This document shows positions 33,603 to 44,217 of a stretch of 64,000 nt of DNA, piece by piece (position 1 is the stretch's first letter; each line of letters starts with the position of its first letter). Location: positions 5,332,001 to 5,396,000 of the forward strand of contig NC_134678.1 of NCBI RefSeq assembly GCF_024713945.1, given 5' to 3'. A program made the position numbers and the translations under genes. Source of the DNA: Dermatophagoides farinae (lineage: Eukaryota > Arthropoda > Arachnida > Sarcoptiformes > Pyroglyphidae). The notes beneath the pieces were generated by a model. The model was not told the origin of the DNA, searched no databases, and worked only from the letters and a program-made list of their open reading frames with translations.

Positions 33603-34733
33603 TTAGTTTGTTATTAAATTATGCTTTTTCGATATGCTGTTTGTTTGTTGTTTTTTCTGTATAGATCCTTCACTAAAAGATGATGTTATACTTTTTAATT
33701 TTTGAAGTGATTTCTTTCGCCGATTTCCATATACAATAGTTATAATTGTACCAAAAACAGTCAAAACAAATATACTGATAATGAAAAGAATTTTATAATC
33801 GAAATTAATAAGCCAACTTTGTTCTTCAATTATTGGTCTTGTAATTCGTTTTTTAGATGCCATTACATTATTATTATCTTGATTTTGAAATTCATCAGAT
33901 TCTGTACAAGTAAAAATGTCTTTAAAATTTTTTATCAAAAAATCTGTCACTATGTTTGGTGCATAAAACAATGATTGATCGAAATGATATAAATTTTGTG
34001 TCAAAATCGATCCTAAATATACATATCCATAGGCCATATATGCAAAATCGATAGTAGACATTATTGATGCTGTTGAATGACATGTAACGTTTCCATCGAT
34101 TGATTGTAGACGGATTTTCGATCGATAAGAATCTTCAACAAAACAAAGCATTCCATATGGTTTTCTATTTAAATATAACGAATCAAATACAAATGTTTGA
34201 TTTTTCTTTTCATCAATAGTTATGATCAAAAAATTTATCTGATTTATAATAATGCTTGCATCATTATCAGCAGTCCAGATTGATATTATCTTGTCATGTT
34301 TATATTCATTTGTCAATTCTTCAGCGATAAAGTAATAATTATTTCCTGTGCTCGATTGAATTACAATTTCATGAGTTGATTTAAATATTACGTGAAATAT
34401 ATACAATGCTTCCATTAATGATTGTTGAACACAAAAACTTATTCGATTTTCTTCTCCTCCTTTTTCTAAGATTACTTTAAAATCTTTATCATACATGAGC
34501 ACTGGATATAGTTGAGCAAATTTCGTTACTTTTCCATTGGCCAAATGAAAAAAATCATCTGTATTTCGAATTGGATAAATGGCAAAAGAATCGCTAAAGG
34601 TGTATTGCATAATCTGACCATCGAAGATACCCAACGAAAATGTATCATTTAACGTCAAACCTGGTTTAGAACAGTCAACCGTGAATACGGATGGAATGGT
34701 TCGAAATAAAACGATCAATATTATTGTAAACAT
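33603..34733 (-). CDS. type I membrane protein, tandem paralogue B (unknown family)
   Basis: One exon of 376 codons starts at the ATG 34731-34733 with a signal peptide (FTIILIVLFRTIPSVFT) and VDCSKPG as the likely mature start. It aligns along its length with the neighbour 120 bp downstream. Shared blocks are LGIFDGQIMQYTF, SFAIYPI, KPYGMLCF, KIRLQSIDGN and KKRITRP. The four shared cysteines are kept, with one extra (ISFCVQQ). A membrane segment follows (KILFIISIFVLTVFGTIITI), then a short basic tail rich in Ser and Lys, about half the length of paralogue A's. Sequence identity is low, so the duplication is old. Both genes lack introns, unlike most neighbours, which may point to an origin by retroposition followed by tandem duplication. 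Confidence 0.82.
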   Translation of the reverse strand: MFTIILIVLFRTIPSVFTVDCSKPGLTLNDTFSLGIFDGQIMQYTFSDSFAIYPIRNTDDFFHLANGKVTKFAQLYPVLMYDKDFKVILEKGGEENRISFCVQQSLMEALYIFHVIFKSTHEIVIQSSTGNNYYFIAEELTNEYKHDKIISIWTADNDASIIINQINFLIITIDEKKNQTFVFDSLYLNRKPYGMLCFVEDSYRSKIRLQSIDGNVTCHSTASIMSTIDFAYMAYGYVYLGSILTQNLYHFDQSLFYAPNIVTDFLIKNFKDIFTCTESDEFQNQDNNNVMASKKRITRPIIEEQSWLINFDYKILFIISIFVLTVFGTIITIVYGNRRKKSLQKLKSITSSFSEGSIQKKQQTNSISKKHNLITN

Positions 34734-34816
34734 CGAGACTTTTTTTTGTTAATCATATTTGAATTAATTTTGAATTTAAATATAAAAGTAATTTTATAAT
34801 TTAATCAATGAATGAA

Positions 34817-36347
34817 TCAAATAATGATTTGACATTCAGGATTTGTAAAATTTTCAAAATTTTGTACACGTTTCCAAACACGTGGTAGATTTTCATTATT
34901 AAATTTATGTGTGAAAATTATCGACTTTTTAAAATAGCATAGATTAATGTTTTCAGCTTTTATTCGATCATTATATCCTGGAAAATGATGATATTCATAT
35001 TTGATTCGATACTTTATAATCATTCTATGAGGAATTAGACCAGTAAGGAAAACATCTTCCCAAGGAAGAGCAGGCATCGTATCCAATACACCGGTAGCAT
35101 AGGTCAATAGCGAATTTCCAAGACCAGATAACATCCAATTAGCATCGGTATATTTGGGATAATAAACGTAGGGATAATCTTCAAAAGATGTGGCAAATTT
35201 TGACCAAAATCGTATTGCACGTGAAGAAGCCCGTATATTACCATACACAGATAACTTTGGATAATAATTATCGAGAATTCTATTTTTATTCTGCATAATC
35301 TTTGAAATAAATTTCAAGAAATTTTCATAATTAACCAATGAATCTCCGTCAACTTTATAGATATTTTGAATCAATGGACAGTATATTGAAGCCCAACGAG
35401 CAATAGCTAATGATTTGATTGTCAAACGTCTATAGCTTTCAATGAATGGCCATTGAATTAGATCATGATATAGTGAATATTCTTGTTCAATCATTGCTTG
35501 ATGAGCTGGATATTTTGAGTGACCAATAGCGAAATATAATCTTATTTGTTGAGTATTTTCAATAAATTTTTTTGCCCATGTTTGACGGATATGAGTACGT
35601 AATAAGAAATCATTTGGAGCGGTTATCACAAATATTAGGGCAGATAAATCAAGACCCAATGATTTTGAGTCACAAATTGTTCCACCGAAATTTAGATAAG
35701 TTATTGAATGGAATTCGGCAAGCTTCAAATTAGTAGTCCATCCTTGTTGCCGTCGTTGATTGATTGAATAATCCATAGTAAAATTCTGTGGATAATTTAA
35801 TCGAAGAATTTGATCAATACGTGATACAACATTTAAATGGTAGTCCAGAATTTTGCCTAATAATAAAAATAATAATTTTTATTTCAATTATTCAAATCAT
35901 CACAAATTAAATAAATAGATTAACTTTACCGAAAAATGATTGTGGAAAATCTTGTTCGATTTGTATGACAAACGAATTCGAATTTTTCCATCCTTCAAAA
36001 CTACGAAATGATAGATTGAAATTATTAGCTAACGTCCAAAATTGCTGAAATGATGATGATGATGATGATAATCTGACAGATGTATTTGGTGAAATAAGAA
36101 ATAAGGATCGTTGATGATAAATCTGTAACAATTGTTGATGAATATCATTTACATTCAACATAAGAGATGATTGTTTTTTCGGATCAGCTATGGATAATTG
36201 TATAATTCTTTTTACATAATTTTTCTGTGTTTCTTCCAGATCATATAATTGATTTGAATAATAAACAAATAAGAATAATAAAGACATTGATGCAATAATT
36301 ATAATATAATGAATCAATCGATAATAAAATCGTGAAATACGTAGCAT
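34817..36347 (-). CDS. GT31-family beta-1,3-glycosyltransferase (galactosyltransferase-like)
   Basis: Exons 36347-35930 and 35856-34817 join in frame into 485 residues. It has the type II Golgi layout: a short basic cytoplasmic end (MLRISRFYYRL), one membrane anchor (IIIIASMSLLFLFVYYS), a stem of ~130 residues and the catalytic domain. GT31 motifs are in order: RTHIRQTW, then YKVDGDSLVN as the metal-binding DxD site, and ALPWEDVFLTG as the EDV motif. The usual DDD reads DGD here, keeping both outer aspartates. The donor is probably UDP-Gal or UDP-GlcNAc; which one, and the acceptor, cannot be told. The stem is longer than in most relatives. The upstream in-frame GTG is not a likely start. It lies between the tandem membrane-protein pair and the dsRNA-binding gene. 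Confidence 0.85.
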
Positions 36348-36717
36348 GATGAATTCAAATGTCACATTAAAACAATTATCACATTAAAATCTATAAAAAA
36401 ATATGTTTGAAATAATTATGACTAATCAATATTAACAAAAGAATGATCGTACATGATTCCGTATTTTTTTTTTTTTTTTTTTTGAACCAAATAAACCAAA
36501 TAAATAGTTAAGTTTTAGAAATAACGTAAAATTTTATCAGTTAAAATAAATATCATTTTTGATAATTTGTTGCCATGATACAGATGAAACAACAATATAG
36601 ATTAGAAATTAAAATCAAGAAAAGAAACTATAAAATCATTTTTTTAGCGAACCAAATCATATAGATGTTTGTAGTTATTGGCCTTTCTATTGCCATTAAT
36701 TAATGGTCTAGATGAAA
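36348..36717. other. intergenic region between GT31 and dsRBP genes
   Basis: It holds the GT31 promoter and the 3' UTR of the dsRNA-binding protein gene. A run of T at 36466-36483 is the only notable feature; no coding sequence is seen. Confidence 0.4.
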
Positions 36718-37848
36718 TCAAAAACAACAATACCAAAGGAATGTAATTAATAAACGGGAAAGTGCTTTTTGTTTTGCTTTTTGAAGATCATCATCTGTTC
36801 CCCAAACGGACAATATAGAAAGATTATCATAAGGCGTTTCTTTTGCAATCAATTCAGCCCAATATTGATATTGATCGACCTGAGATTTTTCTGGATGTAG
36901 AATACAATGAGCTCGACATTTGATTAATTCTGCGGTTTTGTTTAGCAAAATATCGATATTTTCGATGACCGTGTCACAAAGATGTTTTTGCATAAATTCA
37001 TTGATTTCACCTGGCACTAAATTACGAATTTCATTAACAAGTTTTTCATTTGAAATGATTTGTTTAAAGAACGAATTAAGGTTAGATTCTGCCAAACGAT
37101 TTTTTTCTTGGTTTGTTTGAAAAGCTATAATTTCAGTTCTGAGATTAAATGCACTTTCGGATTGATCATTGCTTAACGGTGTATTTTTCGGTATCCGATC
37201 CAAAATTTCATCAACCTTATCTAAATGTTCATCTCGCATTACTGTCAACATTCTTTCCGCCGCTTCGCGTTTAGCTGACTTTTTTGATTTGCCCATACCG
37301 TATACACACAAATTCATGTTTTCAATTTTACATTGAAATGTAAATAATCGTTCGTGAGGCAATCCGGTTGATTGAGCTTCTTCATAGATTGGTGGATGCC
37401 AATGCTTTTTCATACAGATTTCTTGCAGTTTGCCTATAGGATTTTCTAATTCCGACCAAGTACCAGGCATTGTTTGTCCTGGTTTAATTATTTCTTTATT
37501 AAAACCTTTTTGGCCATTGGTTGATGATTCATTCGATTCACAAGTTCGCTTGTTCTCAATGATATCCACCGATTCATCAACATCTTTTAAACTGTCGAGA
37601 ATATCATTACGATCTTCTTTAATGTCTATTTTTGGATCTTCGAACAACCTTAATATCATTTTTTTTGCCGCTAAATGTTTGGCTTTCTTCTTTGATTGAC
37701 CAGATGCTTCTTCCACATGTTGATTCACTTGTACACGAAAAGTAAATGTCGGCAAATGAACTTGTCCTTCTCTTGATAATAACGTATAATCAGCCTTCGT
37801 ATTGTTGTGCATGCAAATAACATGTAATAAAGAAATTGGTGTGTCCAT
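36718..37848 (-). CDS. double-stranded RNA-binding protein (Loquacious/TRBP/PACT type)
   Basis: One coding exon of 376 residues from the ATG 37846-37848. A TTATTTTAG just before the ATG suggests a 5' UTR intron. The first dsRNA-binding domain spans about residues 4-70: TPISLLHVICMHNN, then FTFRVQV, and the RNA-contacting helix KKKAKHLAAKKM. The second spans 136-204: NPIGKLQEICMKKHW, FTFQCKI and KKSAKREAAERM. A third, weaker domain at about 320-372 ends AKQKALSRLLI and lacks the Lys pair, as in the Dicer-binding third domain of TRBP and Loquacious. The order and spacing fit the Dicer partners of the RNA interference and microRNA pathways. Loquacious versus R2D2 orthology needs a tree. It is divergent from the HAUS6-like gene with 204 bp between start codons. 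Confidence 0.88.
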   Translation of the reverse strand: MDTPISLLHVICMHNNTKADYTLLSREGQVHLPTFTFRVQVNQHVEEASGQSKKKAKHLAAKKMILRLFEDPKIDIKEDRNDILDSLKDVDESVDIIENKRTCESNESSTNGQKGFNKEIIKPGQTMPGTWSELENPIGKLQEICMKKHWHPPIYEEAQSTGLPHERLFTFQCKIENMNLCVYGMGKSKKSAKREAAERMLTVMRDEHLDKVDEILDRIPKNTPLSNDQSESAFNLRTEIIAFQTNQEKNRLAESNLNSFFKQIISNEKLVNEIRNLVPGEINEFMQKHLCDTVIENIDILLNKTAELIKCRAHCILHPEKSQVDQYQYWAELIAKETPYDNLSILSVWGTDDDLQKAKQKALSRLLITFLWYCCF

Positions 37849-37936
37849 GGTTCTAAAATAATTAATAAAATAACATAATAAATAAAATCAAGTTAAAAAC
37901 AGAATTAAGAAAATAATAACTTGAATCAACTCAAAA

Positions 37937-37964
37937 CGTCCTACATGAAGGGTTCATGTGGACG
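37937..37964. promoter_or_regulatory. near-perfect inverted repeat in a divergent promoter
   Basis: CGTCCTACATGAA (37937-37949), a GGG loop and TTCATGTGGACG (37953-37964) form a 12-bp inverted repeat with a single bulged T. It lies near the middle of the 204-bp gap between the dsRNA-binding protein gene and the HAUS6-like gene. It could be a palindromic factor site serving both directions, or a hairpin in a leader RNA. Confidence 0.45.
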
Positions 37965-38052
37965 ATCATGCTTAGCGCGTTTTGTAAACCGTTGAAATTT
38001 TGAAAGGTATAAATTTTTAAATCTTTTGTTTTTTGACAGAAATCGTTAAAAA

Positions 38053-39177
38053 ATGGACAAAGAATCTGTAAAACGTAATCATATAATCAATATATTGAGA
38101 AATCTTCATTTTGAATTATTCTTAAAAAAATTTTCACCCAAAACTGTCATAACAAGGTTTGTAGATAGTAATAATGAAATTAATTTGGATAAATTTTACA
38201 TTTATTTCATTTACAGTCAATCGTTCGATAAACTCACTCCCACACAATTCAGTCTATTTTGTTATTTTCTTTTTCATCGACTAAATCCGGAATCATGTCA
38301 TTTGCGTTTTCGTGGCGTATTTCCATCTCGTGATATTCAACAAGAAGCCGAATTTCGACGTCTTGCCATCGAAACTATTAACGATTTTGCTGATCGAAAT
38401 CCAGAACCATTAGTTAAATTGAAAAAAATTCCTCATATACATTATCAACGTCTATCAGGAATCGTTTTCGTTGAACAGATGTTCAATTTATCTCTTTATG
38501 TATTGATCAATTATACTTCTAAATCAAAATTTCAACCAGCAACCAAAGAGCTTTGCGTATTGGATTCCGTCGACAAACGAAAAAAATTTGTTCATCAGCA
38601 ATCTATCGTACAATATCAGAATGATTTAAAACAATCTGAACAACAAGTAGAGGCTTTTATTAAAGAATACGAGCAAAGAATCGAGGAATTGAACTCAAAT
38701 TTATCTCATTTACGACAATATGCTTGCATTGATAAATTGCAAAAAATTAATGAAAATTTGGCTATAAAATTATCAAAAATCACTGATAACATTCGTAAAA
38801 TGCTATGTCGATGGAACGAAATTCTCTCATCAAATGAAAATTTGCGATCACATAATCAAGACCAATCTAATTTGATTAATCTTTCAACGAATTTCATTGT
38901 GAAACTAAAAGAAACAATTAAAGAATTTGAATACTTTGTTCGAAAAGATGATGATTCCAAAGCTAAATTGTTAAAAACATTTCAACACTTTAGCTTGCTC
39001 AATGAAACTGTTTTGAAAGTCGAATCAAAATTACGTGAAATCTCCGCACAATTTATTGAAATTGAACAGGAAAAAAATGAGATTTTATCTCATGAATTTG
39101 CAAAACAGCTACGCAAACGTATCGAAAATCATCTGGAACCATTGTTAAATTTGGATCTTCAGTTAAAAATCGATTAA
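38053..39177 (+). CDS. HAUS augmin-like complex subunit 6 (N-terminal-domain type)
   Basis: A single exon of 374 codons from ATG 38053. The first ~140 residues resemble the HAUS6 N-terminal domain: FSLFCYFLFHRLNPESC then RFRGVFPSRDI, and EAEFRRLAIETINDFA. The rest is predicted coiled coil with long heptad stretches (LKQSEQQVEAFIKEYEQRIE and the segments after it). Augmin binds spindle microtubules and recruits gamma-tubulin for branching nucleation, in the spindle and centrosome. Human HAUS6 is ~955 residues, so this protein lacks the long disordered C-terminal part. Confidence is limited because the similarity rests on the N-terminal pattern only; another coiled-coil spindle protein is possible. 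The 3' end faces the NDNF-like gene 167 bp away. Confidence 0.6.
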   Translation: MDKESVKRNHIINILRNLHFELFLKKFSPKTVITRFVDSNNEINLDKFYIYFIYSQSFDKLTPTQFSLFCYFLFHRLNPESCHLRFRGVFPSRDIQQEAEFRRLAIETINDFADRNPEPLVKLKKIPHIHYQRLSGIVFVEQMFNLSLYVLINYTSKSKFQPATKELCVLDSVDKRKKFVHQQSIVQYQNDLKQSEQQVEAFIKEYEQRIEELNSNLSHLRQYACIDKLQKINENLAIKLSKITDNIRKMLCRWNEILSSNENLRSHNQDQSNLINLSTNFIVKLKETIKEFEYFVRKDDDSKAKLLKTFQHFSLLNETVLKVESKLREISAQFIEIEQEKNEILSHEFAKQLRKRIENHLEPLLNLDLQLKID

Positions 39178-39343
39178 ATCAATGAAACCATAATTTTTTT
39201 CAATATAACAAAGTTTTATTCGATGAGGTAGAATACAATTTGAAAAATAAAATAAAAATTTTAATAAATTTTTTACAATGAATTTAGAAAAAAAACAACG
39301 ATGAACTGATGAGTTTGACTTAGATGTTTAATTTGAATTTCGA

Positions 39344-42300
39344 TTAAGATGAACGTCCTCTCCAACGTTTCCGTCGTTCACGATCCAATTCATCATTGTC
39401 ATCCATATAATTATTCCTGTTCATAACAGAACATTCACCATCATCTTTGGTATCCGCATAAATCTGTTCATAATTCAATTGATTTTTACGACCTTTGATT
39501 GTAATCATGAATATATATTGTCGACCTGGTTGTAATTTTTTAATTTGTTGCATAATCAAATTATTGTTGATACGTTTTTGTGTTCGATATCTGAAAATAA
39601 AATAATGGATTAAGAAAATTTTTTTAGAATTACAAATTTACTATACCTTCGACAAAGAACTTTACGTGTTGGATAAGAATGTTCGTTCAAGTAACGATCA
39701 TCCAAAACAACCATATGGTTGACATTATTATCATTATCATTGTCAGAATCTTTCGGACTAGAACTACGCCTATTTATTGTTGGTGGTTTAATTTTTTGAC
39801 ATAAATGTTTTGATTCTTCAAAACCGTGACCATATTTAGCATCACGTTGCAATATACAATAGGTAACACGTTCATCAGGTGAAGCATTCCAAACCAATGT
39901 GACCGAATCACATTGTTTTAAGGTTTCCATTACCTATGCAAAAAACAATAATATAATAATAATAATTAATAATAAAAATATGAAGTAAAATTTAAATTTA
40001 CCCGTATAGATTTGTCGTTAGGTAAACGCGGAAATGGAAATTTTGATAAAGAATTTGTAACCAACAACACCATACTACGACTTTGCATCATTGCTACAGT
40101 ATTGAGCTCTATAATCAAATATAACATTCCAGTATTGATTGTCCGATATGAAACGGGTATGGTAAGCTCGATTGTTCTTGTTTCCATGATTTCTTCGAAA
40201 AACAACATAGCATTATCAGTATCACTATCTGTTAATGGATTATAATCATCCATTATTTCATCTATAATGGAATTATCTGCCATATCAAAATTTTCCTGAC
40301 GTCGATGATGCTGATGACGTTTTCTTCGAAGTTGGTCAAAATAATTGAGAGAAATTTCTTCAACATTTAATTGTATAGATCCTAATCCAATGCATGGTTG
40401 AATATAAATATAGAGTTTATTATTCTCTTCATTTGGCATAAACGGCAGTTTAAATAGAAAACGTTTGCGGTATTGATTTTTCGAGTCCAAAAACACTCCA
40501 GTAAATAAACTATCATGTAATTGTTGCATTGAATGAAATTGTTCGCGCCAAATTTTCTGTTGGGTATGATGATCTATCAATGTAAAATTTGCTGTCCAAT
40601 ATTTTGATTGTAATCCATTGAGGTGATTAAGATTGCGTACAAATACATCGACAAAATATAATTGTCCTGGACGTAAATCATGCACAGTCATTTTTGTCTG
40701 ATTCGAACAGATTCGAATTTCTGATAATTGAATTTCTGATGAACACTTGTCTTTATATGGATAATTTTCCTGTATGACTAAACAATATTCGTAATTTTGA
40801 TGTATATCCGATGAAATGACTGGATTCCACCAAATTTCAGCTGAAGATTGATTAAAAGTATCGAATTCTCCATACACTTGTTGGATCAAAATTGATGCTA
40901 CTGGAGGCAAAAATGGATATGGCATCGGATTAGATTTTGAATTCAAATACAATTGAATTGGAACATCAGATTTTTCATCTACTCGTTCATCGTTGTATGG
41001 AAAATTAGATTCCATTTGAATTATATAAAGACCTGGTTGAAAAACTATTCCATTTCCAAATGTTGTTCTTGACTGTTGCAATAACGAAGATGATGAATGC
41101 AACAGGTGTTCCAAGACCAGAAGTTTTCGATGATTTTTAGAACGTCTTGATAATTTACGATTAATCATTCTGGTCCATATTCGTTGAGTTTGACGATCAT
41201 TCGATCTACGACCAATTTTTCGTTTATGAACTATTTTTGGTGTGGAAATTCTTGATGAAATCAATAACTCTGGAATGAAATTTTGTTTACTTACATTTTT
41301 TTATTGTTTTTGAATTGATGAAATATAATTCAATATGTATCGTGGGTTGACTATCACTTTGACCGCATAATGTAGCAGTTAGTGATATATTTTCCGTTCG
41401 TTTGAATATCTGGAAATAAAATCTAACGTTTTCAAATGAAATTCAAAAATATAAATTATTAAAGTTATGTAAATCAAGATATTATTAATTCAATAATTTG
41501 TTTATTCTATGAATGAATCCAGTTTGCTACTCGATTTTTTCAAAAATTGATTGCAAAAATCAAGCCTGAATGTTAATGGAAACATGCTGCCAGGTTCATC
41601 GAAAAGAATTTTGATATTTAAATACTTGTTTTTGCTTTTTAACCATAAACACTACGTCAATCTAATTGAAATCAAAATTTCAACATAGATTTCAGTGAAA
41701 TATTAAACAAATTTTTTTTTTTTTGGCAAAGAATATTTCGATCAAATGTTAAATGATAAAGTTATTTAAAATTTCAATACTATTTGAATGGTAACGGAAA
41801 TGTCATCAATCATCGATTCATAGTGGAATAACGACGAAACAAAATATTTCAATCAAATGGAAAAAACAACAGTAGCTAAATAATTTCGTAATGAAATCAT
41901 TGCACGTTTTTTTTTCTTATGGATATACTCATCACCATTCATCATCAATTATAACTACTGACATAAAGTAAAACTCACAATTTTGTTTTGTTTGTCATGT
42001 CTAAAAAAGAGCTCATTAAACGATTCGAATTATCGAATCCAATAATTATTGGTCGATTTTCTTTAAACACAAACGAATTATTCGTTTCAAATAAAAAAAA
42101 GTAAAAATGATTAGTCCGGGAGAATCACATTAACAACAGTGTTTTTTCTACTAATTTGCATTTATTTTTTGGCATTCATCCAAACAAAGAAACAAACCAA
42201 TAAAACCAAATATAAACGTATGTTTTATTCGGTTCTACATCATTGTTCATGTAAATACAGATTTTGTCGTAGTTTCAGGATAGAATCATGAATGAATGAG

Positions 42301-43554
42301 TGTTCTAGTCAACATTCAGCGACAACAACAACCACAACAACAACAACATCAGCTTTGAATTTATAAAATAGAAGAATATAAAATTAGATCAACATCATCA
42401 TGAAGATGATTGGTATATTCTGATTGGTTGTATTTGTTGATATTATACAATAATGATTCATACCAACCAGAAAAAAAACAAGACGGCAAAAAATCAAAAG
42501 CAAACGACTTATCTTTGAATGAGCAACCAAAAAGAAAAAAGTTCAAGTCTACCATCATCGTCAATGCGACGAATTAGAATCCCATTGGACTCATTATTAT
42601 TATAACGCGCGTTAAACGGTATCGCACATTTGTATCTATCATTTCGTTCATATGTTTGTTTGTATATATGTGTGTGAGTGTGTGTGTGAATTATTTTTAG
42701 ATACAATTCTAAATGATTCCCATCTATTCCTCATCTTTATCATCATCAACATCAACGTTTGACTGATAATCAACTTTTTTTCAACTTGCTCAGGGTTAAT
42801 CAACTTGAACCGAGTGAGTGATCTAGATTGACAGACAGAGAGAGAGAGAGAGAGAGAAAGAGGAAAACCCAAAAAAAAAGAATCAAACAGGACATTCAAA
42901 TATATAAATAAATAAGAGAATAATGACATTCGGAAATATGAAATTAACTCTATGATGACGATTATTGAAGATGATAAAAAGATTTGACATAATTCATAAA
43001 TTCTAGCCATTTTTATGCAATAGAATCATTTGTGTGGTTATGTGTTTGGCTAAAAAAAGAAACTTCCTTGTTTTTTGACTATCACATCATAAAATAGTGA
43101 AGGCAATTAATTAGCAAACTTTATGGTCCTGAAATGACGCATTCAATGAATAAATTCTTTGGCTAGAAATTTTATTATAACTTGAATAACACTCTTTTCA
43201 CAAACTTTATGTAGAAACAAAATTGAATTGGAAATTTACAAAAAGTTACCTTTCTGTTTTGGTTCCATGAACAATTAAATCCATTGCTTGATCGAATGGT
43301 AATTGTCGTTGAAAAAAATATTCATCATCAATGGATGGCAAATATGAGGATATTTTTTGTTGATTTTTTTGATGATTTTTGTGATCAACAAATTCATAAG
43401 TCCAATCAATAGGTTTATTGTAGGAAAAATGATCGGAAAAATTTGAATCAGTCGTAACGATATTTTGTTTGACATTATCATTAGATTGAACATGGATGAA
43501 TGATGTTGATAAAAAAATGAAAAAACAAATAAATATTTGCGTTGAATGAATCAT
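39344..43554 (-). CDS. secreted FN3 protein, NDNF/Nord homologue
   Basis: Four exons: 43554-43250, 41422-40002, 39933-39647 and 39590-39344, about 752 residues. Exon 1 gives a signal peptide (STQIFICFFIFLSTSFIHVQ) and the segment LPFDQAMDLIVHGTKTER. The first intron is 1827 bp. The best acceptor is the upstream AG at 41423-41424, because it yields ERFYFQIFKRTENISLTATL. This copies the spacing of vertebrate NDNF around its KRYFF segment. Two FN3-like parts follow (SSAEIWWNPVISSDIHQNYEY and KQCDSVTLVWNASPDERVTY), plus LRPGQLYFVDVFVRN and KKLQPGRQYIFMITIKG near the end. NDNF is a secreted neurotrophic/GnRH-neuron factor; fly Nord modulates BMP and Hedgehog signals. The mite protein is longer than human NDNF (568) through acidic and Arg-rich inserts. 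Exon 2 has one base too many for a continuous frame near 41295 (see findings). Confidence 0.8.
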
Positions 43555-44179
43555 CTTGTCGATTTTGGCATTTTTTTTTTTTGGTCTGCCAATTGGTCCA
43601 CGATTATTATATGATAATTATTATTATTGACAAATAACAAATCCTGAATCCAAAGTTATATATCGGATCAAAAGCGAATAAACGAATTTAGATCAAGCAT
43701 GAATGCCGAAATGGCAATAACTTGATTAGATTCAACACTAAAGTTTATATGGTTAAGATGAGATGATTATTGCATTTTGTAAACGTTCGGCAAGCATCCG
43801 ACCAGCATTGACTAAACCATCACTGCCACCACCAAACACCATTTAAAAACGAAAAGGAATAAAAAAAAACCTAACCGAATATAACTGCTACTACCACCCA
43901 TTAAATTTTACCATTTAATGATGGTTAAAATTGTCGGTTTTTTCTCTCGTTTTATTCGATGGATTCGCCTGTGGTATTGGTGATGGTGGTGGTGGTGGTG
44001 GCGGTTATTCCATATTATTTGGTTTAAATAGTTTGAATGAAACAAAATTCATGAGAGCAGACTGAATGAATTTTTTTTTTTTTTTTTTTGAATAAAGGCC
44101 CTCGAGCTTTTACGAAACAAATGTATAATGACCAAAACAAAACAAAACGAAAGTCGAAATGATCATATAAGAACCGCCT

Positions 44180-44217
44180 TATAAACACCCGAATGGTATA
44201 ATCGAATTGAATTCAGT
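44180..44217 (+). promoter_or_regulatory. possible TATA + TCAGT core promoter
   Basis: TATAAA at 44180-44185 is followed by TCAGT at 44213-44217, the arthropod initiator, with the A about 35 bp downstream of the TATA box. No good reading frame follows for 3 kb. It may start a leader exon (a donor-like AG|GTAATC is at 44562/44563) of the gene at 47.3 kb, or a non-coding RNA. Spacing is slightly long. Confidence 0.25.

Noticed and set aside
43275-43493. Alternative minus-strand frame inside NDNF exon 1
   Set aside because: The overlapping frame with the signal peptide splices in phase to exon 2 and matches NDNF; this one does neither.
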